Below are positions 1 to 3,896 of a stretch of 5,302 nucleotides of DNA, in pieces. This DNA is from J088 sp003695505 [NCBI: Candidatus Dadabacteria bacterium]. Lineage in GTDB: Bacteria > J088. The DNA lies in assembly GCA_003695505.1 (NCBI GenBank), contig RFIY01000141.1:1-5302 (forward strand). The letters run 5' to 3'. The translations under genes were made by a program, and so were the position numbers. Under the pieces are notes generated by a model that worked only from the letters and a program-made list of their open reading frames with translations, made no database searches and was not told the DNA's origin. The first letter of the stretch is position 1. Each line of letters begins with the position of its first letter.

Positions 1-32
1 GGCGCGGCCCGCCCGGCGGCCCAGAGCGGCCC
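1..32 (-). repeat. Inverted copy of the 328-360 repeat (cut by the window start)
   Basis: The reverse complement of bases 1-32 matches 328-360 on the plus strand with one substitution and a one-base insertion (an extra T in the 328-360 copy). The match starts at the first base of the window, so the element probably continues to the left. The sequences next to the match on the inner side (33 onward and upstream of 328) do not match, so the repeat has a real boundary there. In a GC-rich region short matches arise by chance, but about 31 of 33 positions over mixed sequence is well beyond that. Its nature is unknown. Confidence 0.6.
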
Positions 33-64
33 AGGTAGTGCAGATCCTGGGACTCCTGCACCTG
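32..64. repeat. Bulged inverted repeat
   Basis: The arm at 32-43 (CAGGTAGTGCAG) pairs with 56-64 (CTGCACCTG). This gives nine base pairs interrupted by a three-base bulge (TAG), around a 12-base loop. It lies between the inverted copy at the window start and the palindromic field that begins near 76. No run of T follows, so it does not look like an intrinsic terminator for a gene further left. Confidence 0.35.
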
Positions 65-75
65 TACCCTTCCTC

Positions 76-107
76 GTCGCCCCGGAATCCGCCGCAGGCG
101 GGGCGGC
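76..107. repeat. Palindromic intergenic element, copy 1
   Basis: GTCGCCCC (76-83) pairs with GGGGCGGC (100-107), with one G-T wobble. An alternative inner stem, CCGCC-GCA-GGCGG at 89-101, shares part of the same sequence, so the two folds compete. The opening GTCGCCCCGGA (76-86) recurs exactly at 548-558 and, in weaker form, at 235. This marks it as one member of a dispersed family that is repeated within this intergenic region. Confidence 0.55.
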
Positions 108-133
108 CCAGCCCGCGGCCCCACGCCCTTTTC

Positions 134-159
134 GTCGGTTTTGGGCGAGCAAAACCGAC
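134..159. repeat. Perfect 10-bp hairpin, abutting the next one
   Basis: GTCGGTTTTG (134-143) and CAAAACCGAC (150-159) are perfect complements around a six-base loop (GGCGAG). The next hairpin starts at base 160 with no spacer, so two stems would stack end to end. The 3' arm is followed by GC-rich sequence, not T residues, so it is unlikely to act as an intrinsic terminator. The A/T-containing stem stands out against its GC-rich surroundings. Confidence 0.7.
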
Positions 160-160
160 C

Positions 161-235
161 CGCCCGCCCGAAGGGCGGGCGGAACCCCAACGAAACCAAC
201 GCCCGCCGCGCAGCGGCACGACAACCGCCCTCCCG
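161..235 (+). repeat. Two-hairpin repeat unit, copy A
   Basis: This 75-bp stretch aligns without gaps to 576-650, with 61 identical positions by hand count. It holds a stem at 160-169/173-182 (ten perfect pairs, GAA triloop), a linker, and a second stem at 205-209/213-217 (GCCGC/GCGGC, loop GCA). Its last 24 bases are almost unchanged between the copies. Both loops have the form GNA in both copies. The orientation given is arbitrary, chosen so that both copies read the same way. It probably belongs to a dispersed intergenic repeat family of the host; a role as structured RNA is possible but unproven. Confidence 0.65.
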
Positions 236-292
236 TCGCCCCGCCCCGGGGATGGATCCCGGATACCCGCCTACGGAGGATGCCGGGGCGAC
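235..292. repeat. Palindromic intergenic element, copy 2
   Basis: Outer arms at 235-243 (GTCGCCCCG) and 284-292 (CGGGGCGAC) are perfect complements. Inside, CCCGG (258-262) can pair with CCGGG (283-287) as an alternative fold, and an imperfect smaller stem surrounds the loop TAC at 272-274. Bases 251-271 match 400-420 at 20 of 21 positions, which ties this element to the hairpin at 405-438. It begins on the last base of repeat copy A. Confidence 0.6.
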
Positions 293-327
293 GAAAGGTG
301 TGATGGTCGCCCGAACGATGGATTGCC

Positions 328-360
328 GGGCCGCTCTGTGGCCGCCGGGCGGGCCGTGCC
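328..360 (+). repeat. Repeat matching the window start in inverted orientation
   Basis: This is the complete partner of the reverse-complemented bases 1-32. It overlaps the left arm of the hairpin at 349-374. Because the two copies lie about 300 bp apart in opposite orientation, they could themselves pair as a long stem that encloses copy A and two palindromic elements. Whether the pair marks the ends of a mobile unit cannot be decided, since the left copy is cut by the window edge. Confidence 0.55.
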
Positions 361-374
361 GCGAGACGGCCCGC
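349..374. repeat. Perfect 9-bp hairpin
   Basis: GCGGGCCGT (349-357) pairs perfectly with ACGGCCCGC (366-374) around an eight-base loop. The sequence that follows (375-400, ending GCAGCGG) loosely resembles the linker and second hairpin of copies A and B, so 349-400 may be a decayed third copy of that unit. That last point is a weak inference. Confidence 0.55.
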
Positions 375-404
375 AACCGACAAACCGGACCCCGCAGCGG
401 ATGG

Positions 405-438
405 ATCCCGGATATCCGCCGCAGGCGGATTCCGGGAT
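405..438. repeat. Palindromic intergenic element, copy 3: 15-bp hairpin
   Basis: ATCCCGGA (405-412) pairs with TCCGGGAT (431-438), and ATCCGCC (414-420) pairs with GGCGGAT (424-430). A single T at 413 bulges out, and the loop is GCA at 421-423. With 15 pairs this is the most stable fold I find in the window. Its left arm repeats 251-271 with one difference. Hairpins of this type, opening with GGATCCCGG and closing near GGGATGACG, are familiar as dispersed intergenic repeats in high-GC proteobacteria. Confidence 0.7.
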
Positions 439-550
439 GACGCGGGAGGGGGGCGCGCGGATTTCGGTGTGGCGCTGGATAGCGCGTAAGGCGGAAGAGT
501 GACGGTTTCCGGAGCAGCATCAAGCGCCCGCGAACGCACTCATCTCCGTC

Positions 551-571
551 GCCCCGGACCTGATCCGGGGC
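551..571. repeat. Palindromic intergenic element, copy 4
   Basis: GCCCCGGA (551-558) pairs perfectly with TCCGGGGC (564-571) around the loop CCTGA. The leading GTCGCCCCGGA (548-558) is identical to 76-86. The element sits five bases before repeat copy B, mirroring the way copy A abuts its own palindromic neighbours. Confidence 0.65.
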
Positions 572-575
572 CCAT

Positions 576-650
576 CGGTCGGCCGAAGGCCGGACGGAAC
601 CCAACCCAGACCGACACTCGCCGCGAAGCGGCACGACAGCCGCCCTCCCG
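576..650 (+). repeat. Two-hairpin repeat unit, copy B
   Basis: This is the second copy of the unit at 161-235. The first stem is 576-584/588-596 with loop GAA, one G-T wobble and one G-A mismatch. Compared with copy A, one C-G pair has become G-C (167/175 against 582/590), a paired change that keeps the stem. The second stem is 620-624/628-632, identical to copy A, with loop GAA in place of GCA. It ends 66 bp before the first gene, so it could lie in that gene's 5' leader if transcription starts upstream. Confidence 0.65.
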
Positions 651-679
651 GCCCCCGCGCCGGAACCCAGCCCACGCCA

Positions 680-709
680 TTGCGCCACCCAAACGATCCA
701 CGCTAAGCT
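680..709 (+). promoter_or_regulatory. Possible weak sigma-70 promoter before the operon
   Basis: TTGCGC (680-685) and TAAGCT (704-709) could serve as -35 and -10 boxes with an 18-bp spacer. This is the least GC-rich stretch upstream of the first gene. The match is poor, and use of it would place the start of transcription almost on the ATG at 717. No better candidate is visible in 633-716, and the true promoter may lie further upstream among the repeats. Confidence 0.2.
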
Positions 710-716
710 GACACCG

Positions 717-2042
717 ATGAATGCGTTCCTCAGATTGCTGTTCTTTGCGCTGTTGCTGCCGGCTGTGGCCCATGCCGAGGCGTCTTCCCGCGTGCTGCGC
801 CTCGACATCGACGGCACGATCAATCCGGCGGTCGCGGACTACGTCGCACAGGGCATCGACCTGGCCGAAGAACGCGGCTACGACCTGCTGCTGATTCGCA
901 TCGACACACCCGGTGGACTGCTCGAAGCGACGCGGAGCATCGTCAAGAGCATGCTCGCCAGCGAGCTGCCCATCGTCACCTGGGTAGCACCACCGGGCGC
1001 CCGCGCGGCCAGCGCCGGGATGTTCATCACACTGGCCGGCCATGTTGCCGTGATGGCGAACGGCACCAACATCGGCGCGGCGACGCCGATCAATACCGAC
1101 GGCAAAGACGTCGACAAGGAAGGCGGCGAGGATCTGGCGCGCAAGGTTCTTGAAGATACGCGCGCCTTCGCCCGATCGATCGCTGAAGTCCGGCACCGTC
1201 CGGCGCAATGGATGGAAGATGCGGTCAGCGAAGCCGTGAGCATCACCGCATCCGAGGCCCTGGAGAAAAATGTCGTTGACGCCATTGCCGATACGGAAAT
1301 CGCGCTGCTGCGCACGCTGGACGGCAAACCCGCGGGGCGCGCCCCCGGTGCGGCAACGCTGACGACGGCCGGAGCCATCGTCGAACGCTTTGATATGTCG
1401 GCCGGCCAGCGCATCATGCACCAGCTCGCCCACCCGAATATCGCCTACCTGCTGATGCTGCTTGGCATGCTCGGCATCTATTTCGAGCTCAGCGCGCCGG
1501 GCGGATTCATCGCCGGCACGCTCGGCTCGATCTCCTTGCTGCTCGCCTTCATCAGCTTTCAGGTGCTTCCCTTCCGGATGGGCGGCCTGCTGCTGATCCT
1601 GCTGGCCATCGCGCTGTTCGTCGCCGAGGTGTTCGTCCCCTCGATGGGTATCCTGACGATTGGCGGTTTCGTATCCTTCGTCGTCGGCAGCCTGATCCTG
1701 TTCAATACGCCCGAGCTTGACGTCCGGCTTGATCCCGAACTGATCGCCGGCGCGACCGCCGCGTTCGGTGTCTGCGCGCTGCTGATCGGTTTCCTCGTCC
1801 TGCGGGCGCAACGCCGCAAGGCCGTGACCGGCGCCGAGGCGCTGCTCGGGCAGTCCTGCGAAGCATTGACCACACTCGACCCCGACGGTAAAGTATTTCT
1901 CAATGGCGAGATCTGGGACGCGGCGCTGCGGGAGGGGACGGCCGATCGCGGTGACCGACTGGTTGTCGTCGATCGTGACGGTTTGCACCTGACGGTCGCG
2001 CACCCCGATCCCCATCCGCATTCAACCCCGCAAGGAGCATAG
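717..2042 (+). CDS. nfeD: Long-form NfeD membrane serine protease (ClpP/S49 type)
   Basis: This 441-residue protein has the full layout of the long NfeD family. It opens with a signal peptide (residues 1-20, likely cut after AHA). A ClpP-like protease domain (about 24-225) follows, with the serine in AASAG (Ser99) and a lysine in ARKVLED (Lys143) aligning with the Ser/Lys dyad of the archaeal homologue PH1510. About five membrane segments lie between 241 and 363, and a small OB-fold NfeD domain closes the protein (about 370-430). In the family the protease domain faces outside the cytoplasm and cleaves the C-terminal region of its partner stomatin, which matches the slipin gene two bases downstream. 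The ATG at 717 gives a clean signal peptide but has no convincing ribosome binding site. The family call is firm; cleavage of this particular slipin is inferred. Confidence 0.93.
   Translation: MNAFLRLLFFALLLPAVAHAEASSRVLRLDIDGTINPAVADYVAQGIDLAEERGYDLLLIRIDTPGGLLEATRSIVKSMLASELPIVTWVAPPGARAASAGMFITLAGHVAVMANGTNIGAATPINTDGKDVDKEGGEDLARKVLEDTRAFARSIAEVRHRPAQWMEDAVSEAVSITASEALEKNVVDAIADTEIALLRTLDGKPAGRAPGAATLTTAGAIVERFDMSAGQRIMHQLAHPNIAYLLMLLGMLGIYFELSAPGGFIAGTLGSISLLLAFISFQVLPFRMGGLLLILLAIALFVAEVFVPSMGILTIGGFVSFVVGSLILFNTPELDVRLDPELIAGATAAFGVCALLIGFLVLRAQRRKAVTGAEALLGQSCEALTTLDPDGKVFLNGEIWDAALREGTADRGDRLVVVDRDGLHLTVAHPDPHPHSTPQGA
2032..2037 (+). promoter_or_regulatory. Ribosome binding site of the slipin gene
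   Basis: AAGGAG lies seven bases before the ATG at 2045 and inside the last codons of nfeD. It is a near-perfect anti-Shine-Dalgarno match. It fixes the slipin start and suggests that translation of the two genes is closely coupled. Confidence 0.85.
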
Positions 2043-2044
2043 CC

Positions 2045-2815
2045 ATGGCCGGAGGCGCAATCGCCTTTCTGTTTTTCCTGCTGATTCTGCTGATGTCAGC
2101 GATCCGGATCCTGCGCGAATACGAACGCGCGGTCATCTTCCGGCTCGGACGTGTCCTCGACGACGTCAAAGGCCCGGGCATCATCTTTCTGATTCCGCTG
2201 GTCGATAAGATGGAGCGCGTCGATCTGCGCGTAATCACGATGGACGTCCCATCGCAGGACGTGATCACCCGCGACAACGTCAGCGTCAAAGTCAACGCCG
2301 TCGTCTATTTCCGCGTACTCGATCCACTCAAGGCCGTCATCGAGGTCGAAGACTACCTGTACGCGACCAGCCAGCTCGCCCAGACGACCCTGCGCAGCAT
2401 CTGCGGCGAGGCGGAGCTGGACGAGCTGCTGTCGGACCGCGAAGCGATCAATGCGAAAATCCAGAGCATCCTCGACCGGCAAACCGATCCGTGGGGGGTC
2501 AAGGTCTCGCTCGTCGAGCTGAAGCACATTGACCTGCCGGCCGAAATGCAGCGCGCGATGGCCAAACAGGCCGAAGCAGAGCGCGAACGCCGCGCCAAAA
2601 TCATTGCGGCCGAGGGCGAATACCAGGCCTCCGAAAAGCTCGCGCAGGCGTCCGATGTCATGAGTCGCAGCCCGATGACGCTACAGTTGCGTTACCTCCA
2701 GACGCTCGTCGAAATCGCGGCGGAAAAGAACTCCACGACGATCTTCCCGGTTCCGCTGGAAATGGTCCATGCATTTCTGGAACGCAGCGTCCCGGGCGAT
2801 CAGGCCAGCGAATAA
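2045..2815 (+). CDS. Slipin: stomatin-like SPFH/band 7 membrane protein
   Basis: This 256-residue protein matches bacterial and archaeal slipins in length and layout. An N-terminal membrane segment (about 5-20) leads into the SPFH/band 7 domain (about 22-190), with the typical openings [13 protein letters not shown] (24-36) and [12 protein letters not shown] (43-54). An Ala/Glu-rich helical stretch (about 166-203) is expected to drive oligomerisation. The end carries the slipin signature RYLQTL (216-221), then [11 protein letters not shown] (227-237). Slipins form large membrane-bound oligomers linked to ordered membrane patches. In the archaeal PH1510/PH1511 pair the NfeD protease cuts near the hydrophobic C-terminus, equivalent here to about residues 231-245. 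HflK/HflC are related, but the short length, the NfeD partner and the C-terminal signature favour slipin. Confidence 0.93.
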   Translation: MAGGAIAFLFFLLILLMSAIRILREYERAVIFRLGRVLDDVKGPGIIFLIPLVDKMERVDLRVITMDVPSQDVITRDNVSVKVNAVVYFRVLDPLKAVIEVEDYLYATSQLAQTTLRSICGEAELDELLSDREAINAKIQSILDRQTDPWGVKVSLVELKHIDLPAEMQRAMAKQAEAERERRAKIIAAEGEYQASEKLAQASDVMSRSPMTLQLRYLQTLVEIAAEKNSTTIFPVPLEMVHAFLERSVPGDQASE

Positions 2816-2827
2816 GGCCCCGACGCG

Positions 2828-3631
2828 ATGAGAAAACTGGGCATCTTTCTGATCCTGATCGGGCTGATCGGCGTTGCGGGTTCTCTGTTCTTGAATCCGC
2901 CGCTGGAATGCCAGTTGTTGCGTCTGACCGAGCGCGCCGGCACGAGTGCATCGCCGAAGCGCTACTGCGCGCGGCCCACGGCAGAGCTCGAGGACATGTG
3001 GCAGCAGCTCGACGAACACCGCAAGCAGCTTGAGCCGCAGGTGAAGTCTCTCGAGAAACAGTTCGAGAATCAAATGCGCGAGCTGACCCGCGATCAGCGT
3101 GTGCAGCGCGACGATGTGATGATCGAGGAACCGCCTCGACTGAAACGGCTTCGCCTGGAGCTGATCAATACGGTCGTCGAGCAGGACGACATCCGCGCGG
3201 CCCTGCGGGTACACAAGCTGCGTTTTCCGCTACTGATGGGCGGGGTTGCCTTTCTGGGTCTGCTCCTGCTCCTGGTCGGGAGCATTCGCGGGCGCAGCGG
3301 CGGCGTACCGGCCAGATTCTCTCGCGCCGTCACCGAAACCGAAACCGAGACCTGGCTCGATCCGGCGCGCGCCGAGGGTGCGATCGCGATGTTGATCGAG
3401 GACCGTCAAAAAGCCATCGCCGAACTGTGGGCGCTGCGACCGACCCACTGTTCATACTGCAATGAAGCCCTGGGGGTGGAGCCCACCGGGCGAATCGAGT
3501 TCGTCACGGTGTTGAAGGAAGCCCCCCGTGACGTGACCAATCCGAAACGAATCGTTCTGGGCAAAGGCTTCCGTATTGTTCCCCCGGACGCGATCCCGTG
3601 CCCTTCCTGCGGCCATAACAACCGAATCTGA
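2828..3631 (+). CDS. Unrecognised two-pass membrane protein with coiled coil and zinc-ribbon-like C-terminus
   Basis: I do not recognise this 267-residue family. A membrane segment (about 4-22) after a basic MRK start predicts that the N-terminus stays in the cytoplasm. Residues 23-132 would then lie outside; they are rich in E, Q, K and R, with a likely coiled coil at 52-90 and probably 100-128, and hold two cysteines (28 and 47) that could form a disulfide. A second membrane segment (about 134-152) ends at RGR, so the remainder returns to the cytoplasm. That part has a short Glu-Thr run (170-175) and two CxxC pairs, CSYC (208-211) and CPSC (258-261), which probably bind one zinc ion. The start is 12 bp after the slipin stop; the AAGG overlapping that stop is a weak ribosome binding site. 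Position in the operon suggests a role with the slipin, but no function can be assigned. Confidence 0.85.
   Translation: MRKLGIFLILIGLIGVAGSLFLNPPLECQLLRLTERAGTSASPKRYCARPTAELEDMWQQLDEHRKQLEPQVKSLEKQFENQMRELTRDQRVQRDDVMIEEPPRLKRLRLELINTVVEQDDIRAALRVHKLRFPLLMGGVAFLGLLLLLVGSIRGRSGGVPARFSRAVTETETETWLDPARAEGAIAMLIEDRQKAIAELWALRPTHCSYCNEALGVEPTGRIEFVTVLKEAPRDVTNPKRIVLGKGFRIVPPDAIPCPSCGHNNRI
3335..3352 (+). repeat. Short in-frame tandem repeat (three 6-bp units)
   Basis: GAAACC occurs twice in succession and is followed by GAGACC. It encodes Glu-Thr three times (residues 170-175 of the membrane protein), just after the second membrane segment in a likely flexible linker. Unit number could vary by slippage, with no frame change. 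Confidence 0.5.
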
Positions 3632-3640
3632 GCTTCGCCC

Positions 3641-3856
3641 TTGACTGCACTGCCTTCGTTCTGGGACACATTCCTGCTCGCCATCGGTCTGGCGCTGATG
3701 CTCGAAGGTGTCTTTTATGCGTTGATGGCCAATCGTCTGCCCGAAATCCTGCAAATGCTTGTCGAGATCCCGCCCGCGAAGATCCGCACGCTCGGACTGT
3801 GGGCTGCGTCGGCGGGACTGTTGTGGATGCTGTGGGTGCGTTACACTCGCTTCTGA
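3641..3856 (+). CDS. DUF2065 (YjeT-like) small inner-membrane protein
   Basis: At 71 residues this fits DUF2065. It has a first membrane segment (about 8-28) containing the family pattern WDTFLLAIGLALMLEG, a short middle stretch around RLPEILQMLVEIPPAKIRTLG (split here by no obvious break), and a second membrane segment (about 50-66). The start is TTG at 3641, since the upstream gene's TGA (3629-3631) lies in the same frame and no ATG occurs until well into the first helix; starting there would cut the conserved beginning. Only a weak ribosome binding site (GAG in the stop region) is visible, so translation may depend on the gene before it. The function of DUF2065 is unknown. In E. coli yjeT follows hflC, another SPFH gene, so its presence near a slipin fits a link to SPFH complexes. 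Confidence 0.85.
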   Translation: MTALPSFWDTFLLAIGLALMLEGVFYALMANRLPEILQMLVEIPPAKIRTLGLWAASAGLLWMLWVRYTRF

Positions 3857-3880
3857 GCGGGTGTGGCGCGATGATCGCTC
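3855..3880 (+). other. Inverted repeat and 11-bp palindrome before the hydrolase gene
   Basis: GAGCG (3855-3859) can pair with CGCTC (3876-3880), and within it lies the palindrome GCGATGATCGC (3868-3878). The structure starts on the DUF2065 stop codon and ends just before the ribosome binding site of the next gene. There is no T run, so a terminator is unlikely. It could affect translation of the hydrolase or serve as an operator, but the stem is short and chance is possible. Confidence 0.25.
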
Positions 3881-3890
3881 GGAGAAGGAA
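3881..3890 (+). promoter_or_regulatory. Ribosome binding site of the GH5 hydrolase gene
   Basis: GGAGAAGGAA is purine-rich with a strong anti-Shine-Dalgarno match, six bases before the ATG at 3897. It decides the start in favour of 3897, which also gives the protein a lipoprotein signal. Confidence 0.8.
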
Positions 3891-3896
3891 CGATTT

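Noticed and set aside
405-438. Intrinsic terminator for an upstream gene
   Set aside because: The hairpin is strong but is followed by a GC-rich sequence with no T run on either strand, and it is related to other repeats nearby, so it fits a palindromic repeat better.
1-502. Open plus-strand frames through the repeat region (1-303, 38-502 and 141-440)
   Set aside because: The translations are Pro/Arg/Gly-rich and include peptides such as GWIPD that come from reading through the palindromic repeats. No ribosome binding site or family motif is present. The 1-303 frame could hold the tail of a gene entering from the left, but nothing supports it.
76-660. CRISPR array
   Set aside because: The repeats differ in length, sequence and spacing, several are palindromes of different types, and no regular spacer pattern or cas gene is seen.
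1-716. tRNA, rRNA or other known RNA gene
   Set aside because: No cloverleaf with a T-loop motif or other recognised RNA signature was found; the stems are better explained as repeats.
540-2021. A 493-codon open frame on the minus strand covering almost all of the nfeD gene
   Set aside because: Its translation is low-complexity, rich in Q, D, R and H, with no recognisable domain. It lies opposite a gene with clear family motifs. Long antisense frames are expected opposite GC-rich genes with biased third positions.
2045-2815. HflC or HflK instead of slipin
   Set aside because: The DUF2065 neighbour invites this reading, but the protein is short, is paired with NfeD and not a second SPFH gene, and has the slipin C-terminal signature.
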